From: Symbiodinium sp. CCMP2592
Taxonomy: Eukaryota > Sar > Dinophyceae > Suessiales > Symbiodiniaceae
Assembly (NCBI GenBank): GCA_905221615.1
Contig: CAJNDT010000313.1
Location: forward strand, 1,240,001 to 1,304,000
Direction of reading: 5' to 3'
Length of the DNA: 64,000 nucleotides
The notes beneath the pieces were generated by a model. It searched no databases, was not told where the DNA came from, and was given only the letters and a program-made list of their open reading frames with translations. The position numbers and the translations under genes are program-made. Within the stretch, counting starts at the first letter, position 1. Every line of letters starts with the position of its first letter. Positions 1 to 10,529 of this stretch are shown here, piece after piece.

Positions 1-1
1 A

Positions 2-691
2 GAGCACACCGTGGCGGAGTTCATCGAGTTCTGTGTGAGCGGCCGCACGTCTAAGTCTGGAACTTGGACATCGAAGGGCGTCGGCAAGTACTTGGAGGGT
101 GGTAAGGCCGCAGGAGGGCAGCTCGTAGATCAACGTTTTTGCCCACGCATTGTGGAAGGTGAGCTGCGCTACAACATGGTGGGCGACGCACTTGTTGGGA
201 TTATCCACAAGAAGCCCAAGGAGGGTGGAATCTCAGCAGTGGGCGGCACAGGATCTATATACACGTTCTACGGCCCGGAGGAACCTAAGTTCAAGGGTCT
301 GACGGAGAATTTCCTCAAGAGGGACTTGGAGCATGTGATGCCATCCTTGGGTCTAGCAGACGAGCCGATCCCGCTGTGGTGGACGACGGACTTCATCCTT
401 GCTTCGCCCGAGGGCACGCCTGCGGATCAGGAGAAGTGGATCGTCGGGGAGTTCAACTGCTCCTGCGTGGGCATTTCCAAGTGCCTGGCTGCCTACTGCA
501 AGGACGACACCCCCAACGCCTGCTACACCGACATATCGCCCGAAGATCTGAAGGAGGCTCAAGGATACGGGGACTTGATGGGCAAGAAGGCCAAAGCCAT
601 CCTGAGCCGGGCGAAGGGTGGCTTGGGGAAGCGCACGCCGGGGGTCTTCAAGATCGCTCCTTGGCCTGAGCCGAGGGACGAAGTCTGCATT
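2..691 (+). CDS. ATP-grasp domain exon (Cj0069/DUF6815-like), 5' partial, fused in frame to PGAM
   Basis: The reading frame is open from the first bases of the window, so this is the continuation of an exon that starts to the left; there is no credible start codon. Seen: a block with GELRYNMVGDALVGIIHKKP, then AVGGTGSIYTFYG, then WWTTDFI and GEFNCSCVG. These match my memory of the glutathione-synthetase-like ATP-grasp family called Cj0069/DUF6815; the E-x-N-C-S-C segment sits where ATP-grasp enzymes bind metal. No substrate is known to me for this family. The frame runs without a stop to ATT at 689-691. A 53-nt GT-AG intron (692-744) then joins it, in phase 0, to the PGAM exon that begins [11 protein letters not shown]. 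The simplest reading is one fused polypeptide; the alternative is two separate messages with an unseen start between them. The domain call is fairly sure, the fusion less so. Confidence 0.6.
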
Positions 692-744
692 GTTTTTGCT
701 TCGAAGGGTGGCTTCGCCGGCTTTTTCGAGCCGCTCTCTCTCAG

Positions 745-1757
745 GTCTTCCTGCGACACGGGGAGAGTGACTGGAATGTCGCTCGGAACGGAAGAGGGGA
801 GAAGCCTTCCAGCCCTCCCCGACAGCTTTCAAGCTTCGTCTCTATCTCTACCTCTCTCCCAGCTCCCTCCCTCTTGAAAGCAGCACCGCAGCTCCCACGC
901 GTGTTGAGGTGAAGAACATCTTCACGGGCTGGGCGGACGTGGACCTCAGCGAGGCCGGCCGCCGCGAGGCCGGCCGAGCGGTGCGGGAATGCGGGAACGG
1001 CCGATTTTGAAAAGATGGAGAGCTGGACTGGAAAAGCACGGGAAGCGCGGCGATGGGAGGCGGTGGAGGCGGGGCGGATGCTGCTGGACGAGGGCTTCCG
1101 CTTCGACATCGTCTTCACGCCCGCAGACCCAACCTTTTCAACCGTCGCATCCGCCTCCTCTCTCTCTCTCTTGGCTTTGAGCCTCTGCAGGTCCGTGCTT
1201 CGCCGGGGGCCCACAACGGAAGAGAGGGGAAGAAGAGAGGTCTCAGAGACGTGCGGTGCTCCGAGACGTGCGGTGCTCCGCAGGCCGAGCCGTGCGCACG
1301 GCCTGGACGGCCTTGGCGGAGTCCTCGAACTTCGCGATGCCCGTCATCAACTCCTGGAGGAGAGGGATATGTCTCGCCGAGAGCGCCTCACCGGCCTCCG
1401 GGGCCTCCGGCCTGGCCTCCTCCGCCTCTCCCTGCGAGGCTCAATGAGCGGCACTATGGTGGCCTGCAGGGCTTGAACAAGGCTGTTAACTTCAGCCCGC
1501 GCTGAGAGAGAGAGAGGGAGGCGCTCTCAGCTGCCGCGCTAAGGCAGAGACAGCTGCAAAGCACGGCGAGAAGCAGGCTCGCGGCTCTACATTCCAAGCG
1601 AGCGGCTCCGACTGGCTGGGATCCGCGCCCCCCCTTTCTCCTCGCTTTCTGGCAGGTGAAGATCTGGCGGAGGAGCTACGACATCCCGCCGCCGGCAATC
1701 AGTGCCTCAGATCCGCGGCATCCCTCCAATGACCCAATGTACCGTAACGCGGGTCCC

Positions 1758-1792
<35 letters not shown>

Positions 1793-2138
1793 AGTTTTTC
1801 ACCGCGCTAGGGAACGCACGTGACAAGTGACTTGTTTGAGGTTCCCAAGACAGCCTTGCCTGGAGCAGAGTCCTTGTCGATGACGGTGGACCGGGTAAGG
1901 TTCTCAGCGCATGGCACAATTGCAGAGCAGGTCCCAGGCTTGTGCCCCGACACTTGAGGTGATGCCTTTTTGGAACGACACCATCGCGCCTTGCGTGCGC
2001 TTCCCTTTATGAGGCATGGGCTGGCCACTTAGCATCTCAGAATCTCGCTGGCAGGTCATGGCTGGGAAGAATGTCCTTGTTGCAGCTCATGGAAATTCCT
2101 TGCGGGCGATCTGCAAGTACTTGGAGGCCTCTGCCGCC
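745..2138 (+). CDS. 2,3-bisphosphoglycerate-dependent phosphoglycerate mutase, 5' and middle exons
   Basis: About ten small exons together spell a glycolytic phosphoglycerate mutase, which interconverts 3- and 2-phosphoglycerate. Exon 745-777 is only 33 nt and carries RHGESDWN with the catalytic histidine. From 909: [17 protein letters not shown]. About 1070-1120: [16 protein letters not shown]. About 1190-1206: SVLRR. About 1290-1365: [19 protein letters not shown]. About 1434-1482: [15 protein letters not shown]. About 1543-1576: [11 protein letters not shown]. From 1656: [14 protein letters not shown]. About 1818-1894: [17 protein letters not shown]. About 1961-2003: [12 protein letters not shown]. 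From 2055: [19 protein letters not shown], with the second active-site histidine. Several introns appear to have GA or GC donors, as is usual in dinoflagellates, for example a GA donor after the W-R codons near 1362 and a GC donor near 1120. The C-terminal NIPTGVPLVYELD segment is absent here and is found at 50479. Identity is nearly certain; exact boundaries are approximate. Confidence 0.85.
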
Positions 2139-2357
2139 TAGGGCCTAGGGGCCTAGCGCATGCGCAGACTTTGACGAACACGGCGAAAGCGGAGCAGACG
2201 AAATTCGGAGAGGGCTTCAGTCCCCTCCAACAAACACACTTTGAGCAGTGAGAGTTGTACGTTTCCCTCTGTTGCTTCCTAGAAAGGTCTGACTAACATT
2301 GATTAGTGCTCAGCGTGTGCAGTGCATGGACCGAGACTGTTGTGCCAAGTGCCAGCA

Positions 2358-2912
2358 TGAAATAAGCCTTTTTGCAGCCCGTACAGTGTGTACCTAGAGT
2401 TTTTGTACAGCTTTTGATGCACCCCTTTACCGCAGGGGCCCTTGGACCAAGCCTACGGCTTAGCGGAAAAGTGACTAGTCTTCGCACTGGTAGCGGAGCT
2501 CTCGGTTAAGAGAACCAGAGCTCGAGCCCGATAGGACGCCCCTGCACGGGCGTGTGGTTGCCATGGCACGGGACGGGATGGAGGGCTCACTCCACAAAGG
2601 TCCTGACAAGGTAGGGTTTGCAATTCATCAGCGTGCGCTCGAGCGGGACCAGCTTCAAGGGCATAGGAGCAGCTCGAGCAACAGGCAAGTATGCGATGCC
2701 GTTCGCGCTTCGCATCATGCCTGAAAGTGGAAAGCTCTCCTTGCAGACGGGCTTTCCATACGAGGCAGCGAGGGCGCTGTTGGTGTCGCTAGTGGAAGAC
2801 ATCCGATCCCGTAAGCGGACGGAGAAAGAGTGGGACACCGACCTGGAGCGAGCGAACAGAAGCCTGGACCAGGCGATCCTCAAGCTGGACGAGGACAAGG
2901 CCTGGCTCAGGG
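2358..2912 (+). pseudogene. Internally deleted Ty1/copia copy (5' LTR, primer site, protease scraps)
   Basis: 2358-2486 aligns to the 134-bp LTR of the copia element at 14054, ends in CTTCGCA and is followed by the same primer-binding motif, TGGTAGCGGAGC. After the leader ATG near 2562 the sequence jumps to the end of the protease region (GTSFKGIGAARATGKYAMPF, 2650-2710). It then jumps again to a segment matching about 44707-44855 of the full element (RTEKEWDTDLE). Gag and most of the interior are missing and no 3' LTR was found. It matters because it reads straight across the point where the full element is interrupted by the 25.9-kb TIR block, so it serves as an empty site. It cannot be autonomous. 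Confidence 0.8.
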
Positions 2913-4679
2913 GACTTCTTTTTTCTGACGCCCTGCATCTTTTTGTGACCCCCAACCCCGGGGCAGACCCCGCCCCCTATGTCTTTTTCTGACCCCTATG
3001 TCTTCCCTCAACCCTCGATTTCCCGTCTCGCGATCCCGATCTCGTGGGTCACCCTCTTCTATCTTTTGTTTGACCTCGGAAGTCCTTTCCCCGACCCGGC
3101 CGACCTGCCCCCGCAGCCCGGCTAACTGGGCAAGGCCGTCTGACGACTGATGAAGGGGTTCCGTCCCAAACCATATACCGGCAAGCTGAAGGCTCCAACG
3201 TGGGTAGGGGCTGCGCGCCACCCCTAAACCCGCCCCTGCCTTGGAGCCGTGCAAGCTTGCTCAAAAGCACAGACTTCTTTTGTAAGCGCATCTCTTTAAG
3301 GTTATGTTACGAAAATATATAGAGGAAGAGATGTAGTGGATACTGGTGGAGAGGGTTGATATAAGGGTTTGCTTGCCTGACGAAATAGCGACCCAAGGCA
3401 AAATACAGTTTTGATATGAAAATTGTGTTGAATCTAAACCTTGTCGAATAAAGGGCTCGGCTCTAAAATTAGCACTTCTGTTTCTGGCTTTTGCAGGCAC
3501 CAGCAGAAGGCCGTTCCCGGGCAGTGTTTCATAATTGAGGGGTGTTTATAATGGGGAATGACGGCTTCTTTTTTTGGACCTCACCGGGCCTCGAATGAAG
3601 CGAACCAGCGCGAATGCCTGGAAGAAGAGGCTGCCCACCCAGCAACCCCCACAATTTGTAGTTCGAGCACTGTGCTTGCAAATGGAAAGGGGGGATGCGC
3701 CGGCCGGAACTGCCTGCGGCAACCTATGGTGTGCATCACCACCCATGGACATCCCGCCATGCGAACCTGTGCAAATCCTGCGAACCCATTCGATTGACTG
3801 GAAAATGAGGCTGCGCGCAACCCACCCCGGGCATTCCTTGTTTCAGCATTGTCCTTACAACGAATCCTTTCAGCGGCTTTGCAAAGGGGGGAGGGGCTAT
3901 GCCCCCCACAAAAAACCACTGTCCGCGCGCGAACCTTTACCGTTGTATGAATGCGGAAGGCCCGCAGCAAGCACACATGAAGCAGGCAAACTGTGAGACA
4001 CCTCACCCACGAAAGATCCGCTGCTCTGTCCCTGGAATTGGCTCAAGATAAACGGCATTTACGAATGAAGACTTCCATTGCCGCATCCGTACACAACTCT
4101 CGCAGAAAAAGGATCCAATCTCCTTGTCCAAAGCCCGGCCTTGCATTCAGACCTACAGCCGGAGTTCGCAGACCAAAGGCTTGCAAGTGGGGGACATCTG
4201 AAACTTCCGCCGCTGGTAGTGCAAAGCCAGGTACACGTCGCCGCAACTGCAGAATAGCCGCTCGAAAAACAGGCCACAACCCCTGAACGGTGACATGGAA
4301 CCAGTCGGGCACAAGCCGCATCCACTGGCTCGTACTTCTGCTGAGCTCCACCTGGTGCCTCGATTGGCGGGGGCTGCTGTGTGGTCCACACAAAGTGGGC
4401 AAGGAGCTCAAGGTAAGCAACCTGTCAACTTTGTGAGGGCGGAGGAGGTTGAAGAGGCCAGATCAACTCATGCAGCCAACGTAACAGGACATCGCAAAAG
4501 TCCTGACCGAAAGGCCACAGTCCACCTCTCAAGTAGGGGGAAGCACCTGCGCACCAGGTAAAGGGATCTGCCAGTTTTGCAGTCGTAGCGTCGTAGCTCC
4601 AAGTTGGGCACGGCATCCTGCTCCGTGATGACAATACTGTTTGAGTAGCTGGCCTTCCTGTTGACAATTAGCCGCCACC
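2913..4679. other. Non-coding stretch, no gene recognised
   Basis: GC-rich then mixed sequence. Short open frames occur on both strands but none shows a recognisable domain or consistent codon use. The right half may be 3' flank of the minus-strand LINE remnant that follows. Confidence 0.4.
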
Positions 4680-6290
4680 TCATCCGCTGATTGTCTCAGG
4701 AGCTCCGGCAGGTTGTCCCGCCTGTTTAATATCCAGGTCGGCCGCAATGTTACCTGCTGACCGCCACTGCTCCTCACGAGATGCTGCCCTCATTGATGCC
4801 ACTTCTTGGTCCGCTTTGACCGTTGCCACCTTCAGCGGGTCTGTGGCAAGCAGAAGCAAGTCAGCATTTGCCCGCTGGGCAACGAAATTCCAGCCATGAC
4901 GGACAAAATCATGCCAGAGCTTAATCGCTGAAGAGTAATGAGAATAAAGACCAAAACATCGGCCCGGAAATGCCTGCACCCATCTGGAAGCCCAGATGAT
5001 AGCAGAAAGCTCAGCCCTGGGAACTGTTTGATCTCCCGGAGTGCAGCCCTGAACCAAAACCGAAAACGCCATGCTAAGACCCTCAGGCTTGAAGCACTGT
5101 TCAGCAGGCCACCGTGTGGTCTGCTGGGGGCAGCCCATGAGGACCGACCATGTTGTAAGGTGTGCAAGCGGCAGCGAGGTGTGCAGGGCACTTCGAAAGC
5201 GGTCAACTGAGGGGCCTGCCCAACCTCAGGCAGACGCAAGCCTTGTAACAACAGCTGCAGAAAGGAGGTGGATTCCGGCCATGCTGCATAAGGCATGTGC
5301 GCCCAGTGAGGGCGTGATTCCTGAACCTCATTCAAGCAGTCTAAGTGTTGCTCACGGGCGCTCGCCAATAAGGCGGGACAAAGGAAAACCTTATGGGTCT
5401 TAGAATCCAACTGGCTGCAAAGTGGGCACTCTGCACCTGACATGAAGGCTCCACTGAAATGTCGAGCCAGCAGTTTCTGCTCCCAGGCTTTGAAGGAAAC
5501 CAGGGCTCCCGAGGTGAGCAGCTTGCAAGGAGTGGGGGCGAAAAGCATGCCGTTTCTATGCCTGCAATTCTCCTGGACAGTTTCTGCCCATGCCTGCTCA
5601 ATCTGGCGGGCAATTTGTTTCCCCGTAGAAGTGCGCACATTGAAAGCACAGTGCAACGGCCCTTTGCAGACTCCAGAGCCGTAAGCAACCCATCCGGACC
5701 CATCCACTGCGATGAAGAAAGTTTTGAAGGGCACCTGCAGGGCCACAGACGCCTCTAGAAAAATAACAGGGCCTACAACCCTATCCCAAAGTTCCTGAGC
5801 CAACTGTGGCACAATGGCGAAGGCCCGACGCAGTTGCCGAAGGTGATGCACCAAAACAAAGACCTCTGCATCCTGCACGTGGCGTGTCGTGAGAAGCGCC
5901 GCATAATTGGACATGGTGTCTGGTGTGATGTCCCCCAACGATGGCTCTTGCAGCTGAAACAACTTCCTTCCAGGACGACGACCGAATTGGTAAAAGGAAC
6001 CAAGTTCTTTGGCACCTGTAACCACTGGCAAGCAGACCTGATCCGGCAAGAAGGCGGGTCCTATAGATCGCCACCAATCCTGAGAGAGCACGTGGAGATG
6101 CCCCAAGTGTATGTTATGTTCCAGCCGATCTGGACCCGTAAACTCCCCGTTAGATCTTGCGGCACTAGTAAAAGCCGGCCCATGGCAGTCAGGCAAATCA
6201 GTGGACCAAGCCCAATATTATCCATGTAGGCAGTTGGCTGTAATAGACCGTGCAACAGATGTATGAAGACCCAGCACAAGGATGCCAAGG
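4680..6290 (-). pseudogene. Non-LTR (LINE-like) retrotransposon remnant: RT C-terminus, zinc motif, RNase H
   Basis: Read on the minus strand. Near 6225-6260 is QPTAYMDNIG, resembling RT motif C (Y-x-D-D) with the second Asp as Asn. A 454-residue frame (6196-4832) follows the RT thumb-like region and contains AECPLCSQLDSKTHKVFLCP, the C-x2-C...H...C zinc motif that follows RT in many LINEs. Around 5138-4680 another frame carries SVLVQGCTPGDQTVPRAELS, resembling an RNase H domain. The parts lie in different frames, so at least one frameshift separates them, and the N-terminal endonuclease and most of RT are missing. It is a dead fragment. LINE versus another RT class is judged by the zinc motif and RNase H order only. 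Confidence 0.55.
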
Positions 6291-6373
6291 ATTTGTCAGG
6301 GTCAAAAACCTTTGTCCGTGTGCGCCCAGCGCAAAAGCCTCCTTTCAGTTGCTTGCAAGTCCGATCCGAGCAA

Positions 6374-6718
6374 CCTGAAAGATCCGATGCGAATAAAATT
6401 AGGATTTACTCGCGCGGAAGACTTCATTCACATTTTGTGGTGTGAAGTACTCGCGCAAATTTACTCGCATGCGAGTAAATTTTGGGGAGTAAAGTTACTC
6501 ACATTCGAGTAAATTTGGGGAGTAAATTTACTCACATGCGAGTAAATTTTGGAACTAAATTTACGCACATGCGAGTAGATTTGGGGAGTAAATTTACTCA
6601 CATGCGAGTAAATTTGGGGAGTGAATTTACTCACATGCGAGTAAATTTGGGGAGTAAACTGCACAAATTCTTCCGCGCGAGAGTCAATCCTAGTCTTATC
6701 CGCATCGGATCTTTCAGG
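6374..6718. mobile_element. 345-bp non-autonomous TIR (MITE-like) element with palindromic core repeats
   Basis: The ends are inverted repeats of about 48 bp: left begins CCTGAAAGATCCGATGCG, right is its complement with a few mismatches, ending CTTTCAGG at 6718. The interior is a run of near-palindromic units combining GAGTAAATTT with AAATTTACTC, spaced about 35 bp. There is no coding capacity. No matching 2-bp flanks are obvious (AA on the left, TA on the right). The first 11 bases match the termini of the 25.9-kb block at 17183 at 10 positions (CCTGTAAGATC there), and both have subterminal palindromic TAAATTTA-type repeats, which suggests a shared transposase family. Confidence 0.75.
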
Positions 6719-6777
6719 TACCGTCTCCCTGCAAAACATGTTTTTCTGTAGCATGTGTGCCTGGCTGTGACTCCACT

Positions 6778-7326
6778 AGCAGACAGGGAGCGTGCATCAT
6801 GCACCAAGGGACGTGCTTTTCCTGCAGTATGGTTATTGTCATTGTGGCAGGGTTTCAGATGCCAACATGAATCGCAAAAAGGTGGGGCACAGACCAAGGG
6901 AGGCAGTGGGCCGTGCCGCGAGGCACTGACGAAGATTAATTAGGGACCCCAAAAGCACATAAGCATAAGCATTTTATGGGGGATATCTCTACCTTATTGG
7001 GCTTCAGTATAAGGGGACTTATATGGGATATATCCAAAACCGAATTTTTGCGTATGTGCTTTTTTGAGGCCCTATAGCAGAGACCCTGCTTGGTGAGCCG
7101 TGCAGCGGGCCGTGCCGCAAGGCATAGACAGAGAGCGTGCATCATGCATCAAGGGACGCGTGCTTCCTGCAGTGTGGTTTTTGTGGCAGGCTTACAGATG
7201 CGATCCTGACTCTTCTCCAGGTGGGGGAGCCTTGAGTGTGTCGTCTGCAAACGCTTGTCACATTGGTTTTGACAGAGAGCGTGCATCATGCACCAAGGGA
7301 CGTGCTTTTCCTGCAGTATGGTTATC
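6778..7326 (+). repeat. Three copies of a ~55-bp repeat
   Basis: The segment GAGCGTGCATCATGCA...GGTT occurs at about 6778-6835, 7127-7187 and 7271-7325, with a few substitutions. A neighbouring motif (CAGACCAAGGGAGGC) recurs at 6890 and 7636. No coding content is seen. Confidence 0.7.
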
Positions 7327-7671
7327 TCCTCCTGCTGCTACGAGTACGAGTACAACTGTACTAGTACAAACACAGTAGTACTCTAGTGCACAAGTACAAG
7401 TACTCCACACTACGTAGTCCCCCTCCTTAAGCTATGCTTGAACGACCACACCTGGAGGTGACTTGGTAAGCGAGAACTCCCGCGAGCTCCACAAAGCGAG
7501 AAGCTCTCGTGACATGAAACCACAATCCAATGCAGGAGGCTTGATGTTTAGGCCTGGGCTATCGACTCTCCAAGCCTGGGGTTCGGCATGATGCAAAGCC
7601 TTGAAGCTTACAGGTGCCGAAAAAAGGTGGGGGCACAGACCAAGGGAGGCCAGAGCAGCCGTGAGTGTGTC

Positions 7672-7895
7672 TACAGATATATATATATATATATATATAG
7701 ACACGCGTAAATATATACCTATCTGGCTATCTATATACATGGACTATATACAAAATACATATATATATATATATATATAGTAGACATACAGACATAGACA
7801 CTTGTGCGTGCGTGCGTGCGTGGGTGGGTGGGTGTGTTGGTGTGTGTGTGTGTGTGTGTTGGTGTGTGTGTGTGTGTGTGTGTGCGTGTGCGTGG
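7672..7895. repeat. AT and GT microsatellites
   Basis: (TA)n tracts at about 7677-7700 and 7758-7780, followed by a G/T-rich (TG)n tract at about 7804-7895. A run of G follows near 8226. Open frames across here are translations of the repeat. Confidence 0.9.
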
Positions 7896-8905
7896 ACCAA
7901 TGCACTGCAGGAGAGAGCCGCAAGGTCTTTCCGGAAAAGTGGTGCATGTCACAGCACCGAGGCTCAGGCATGTATATGTGCTCCGGGTCGCAGGACCGTA
8001 GCAACTGCGACGTCCAGTCCGGGAGCACCGGTGGAGCGGTCGGGTCGACAAACAAAACGCCTGGCAGCTGTGACAGCTACCACCTGACCGGGAGGAAAGC
8101 TTCTTGCGACATGCGGACATGCCCACACGCACAGGTATACGGAGCGGGAGCCCACCATTGGCCCATTGGCCCGGCGGGAGGCCTTCCGAATGTGTGTCAA
8201 ACCGCGCACACACATTGCGGAAAGGGGGGGGGGGGGGGCAGGACGGCCCGACAATATACCCAAATCAAGCACCCGTCAAGCGAAGCTTTCCGCTCCATTT
8301 GCGAATGCAGGGATGGGAGTTATGATGTCAGCATCTCTTTGCGCTTCGGCCGAAGGCCAGCGGCCCGCGGGCTCACGCTTGGCAATCTTGGCAACTGCTG
8401 CTTTTGCAGCAGCCTCTAAGCTGTTGAACTGTCTTTTTTTTTGGGCACAGCCTGAAGGTCTTTTCAAACCATTGAACCAGGACTAACCACATGTTACACG
8501 GTGTTTCCCGTTTCTTTTCTACGGATTTTTCTACAGATTCTATAGCTCGTTTTCGATTGGTTCCGGTAGCCTGGTAGTGTCATGACTCATGATTAGACTG
8601 ATTAGACCGGAGGGCAGCTGCTAGTACTGCGAGGCAAGCAAGTTTTTAAAGTCACTAGTGCACGGCACACGGCTTGGCCGCCATCGACCAAAGCTTCGGG
8701 TTCATTTTTGGAAGTGATACTCGCTTTAGCTTTAAAGATATTTTTGATTTGCTGAGTGTGTAAGGCAGCTCAGCGCTGCGTGGTGCTGAAGTTGTGGCCG
8801 GGAAAGTGCGCTTACTGACTCTGCTGTCCCGCGCTCCAAAGCTCAAAGCTCCGACTCCAACCATGTGCAGACAGCAGACACTGGCAGACTTTTTGAAGAT
8901 AAGGC
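7896..8905. other. No gene recognised
   Basis: Unique sequence with short open frames only. Nothing matches a domain I recognise on either strand. Confidence 0.4.
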
Positions 8906-9734
8906 GTGAGCCATAGTCAACGAGAAGTTCGGATTATCAGCGAGTCAGGGGTGCTTCAGTCCAACCTCATGTGTGCTTGTTGCCAGTTCATGTTTAACTC
9001 GAACGACCGGCAAGATTTTGTGGCTCATGTCGAGGGCCCTCGTAGCTACTCTGGACTCTTCTCTGGATCAGATCTGCCCGGCCGAGCGCTCAGACAGTGA
9101 AGCTTCAGTGCAACTGGCTATCCACTTTGATTGTGGGTATCTTGGTTGGGCTCCTTCTGGTGCCGATTTGCGAAGCTGTCCTGACTGCCCGGATTTTATT
9201 GTTCAGAGCAGCATTGCGCAGATTGGGGTTCTCTTCGAGAGCTCCGCTTTACCGCCTGCTGTGATCAGCTGTTGCATGGTCCTTGGTGGGTACGTGACTG
9301 CCGGGGGTCTGGACGCGCTGCGAGCGGAACTTCTTGAACTTCGAGCTGAGGTGGCTCGCTTGAGGGCCCGGGTCTCTGAGTTGGAGCGGCAGGACTTTGA
9401 GCTTGTTGCCCCGGCTCCGGCTGCTACCTCTTACGACTCGCCTCCTTGGAGTTTGGGAACATCGTCGGTGGGGCCTTCGCCGGCTAGGCCCTCTGCTGCA
9501 CCCTCACCTTCTTTGAGCAGAATTGAGGTTTGCCAGCGTGTGGGGCAGTTTTTGAGAAGGGCCTGGGAGGGGGACTACCGGGGCAGCTCCTGCCGAGATT
9601 GCCTCAGCCTAGCACCTCGACACTGGATCGTGGTCAGGGATTACCGTGGGCGTGTGTACTCGCCGCCCCTCATCTGCGGATCCTCAACCTCATCAACTCC
9701 AACCCGGCCGAGGCACGAGCGCGAGCAGCCTTGA
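8906..9734 (+). pseudogene. Dinoflagellate retroelement ORF1-like remnant with leucine-zipper coil
   Basis: The frame 8973-9734 contains a heptad-patterned coil, LRAELLELRAEVARLRARV (about residues 110-129), then S/P-rich sequence. It then has RRAWEGDYRGSSCRDCLSL and WIVVRDYRGRVYSPP. I remember this coil plus V-R-D-x-x-G-x-V-Y layout from multicopy dinoflagellate retroelement ORFs; that is recall, not a search. It lies in frame with no obvious start context and is followed by broken frames to 10020, so it is probably a decayed copy. It sits inside the inferred PGAM intron. Confidence 0.4.
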
Positions 9735-10115
9735 TGCTTCTCCAAGCAGATCAAGTGGCATTGGATCGAGGGTCGTGGACTTTGGCTGCGGAGGAGCGGA
9801 GTTTGGAGCTGGCTCCTCCGTTCCACTCCTTAAGTTGTGAACCGAGCTTTGCCCGACCCGACCGAGCAGGCGATGTTTTGGCTCATGGAGCCACGCTGGG
9901 GCGAGATTTTCCTTCATCGCCTTCGCGACACGGAGGACTACGTGGGCCGTTCCGCTGCCGTTTCCTGAGATTTTCCATGGGCTATGTGGCGGCGCATCGG
10001 CCTGGAGAAGGCGCTATGTGAATCTGGCTGTTGCTGCGATGAACTGGCTCTACCTTTCCCGGCCGAGTTGTGCTCCCGCAGGCCTTGAAGCAGGGCGCCC
10101 CTTGTCGAAGAGGCA

Positions 10116-10529
10116 ATGGGCAGTGAAGTGGTTAAGCTTTTGGAGCGCTACCTGGATGGATGTGACTTTTTGATTTTTGAGCCGCCCGACCTCGGGCGCA
10201 CAGCGTCCAAGTTGGAGGACCAAGACCAGACTTTGGGAAGCATTTGGAGAGAGGTCACCAGTTTGCATTCGCACTCTAAGTATTTCGGGGCCTCCTTCCA
10301 GCCAAACAAGCAGCAAGCGCAGTGTGGCACGCTATCCGGTGAAAAAGCTATGAATGCAAAGCCGATCGATGCCAGCCGCATCTCCATGCCCTCGGCGCCA
10401 AGCTTTGACCCGCGACCTTTCTTGGACCCAAAGACCAAAGCCGTGTATGAGCATCCCCTTAAGCATCGCCTACCCGAACCTCGCGAGCCACCGCCGCCCA
10501 GGTCCAGTATCATGGCTGAAGTTCCATGA
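10116..10529 (+). pseudogene. Retroelement fragment N-terminal to a reverse transcriptase
   Basis: A 137-residue frame ending at 10529 has DPRPFLDPKTKAVYEHPLKH followed by PEPREPPPP. I recall a similar lead-in to reverse transcriptase domains in dinoflagellate retroelements, but no RT motif follows here: the sequence breaks off at the stop. It is probably part of the same degenerate element as 8906-9734. Low confidence. Confidence 0.3.

Noticed and set aside
5834..6229. Plus-strand frame of 131 residues
   Set aside because: Antisense of the LINE remnant, which has recognisable motifs on the minus strand.
7731..8213. Frames across the GT and AT microsatellites
   Set aside because: Translated simple repeats.
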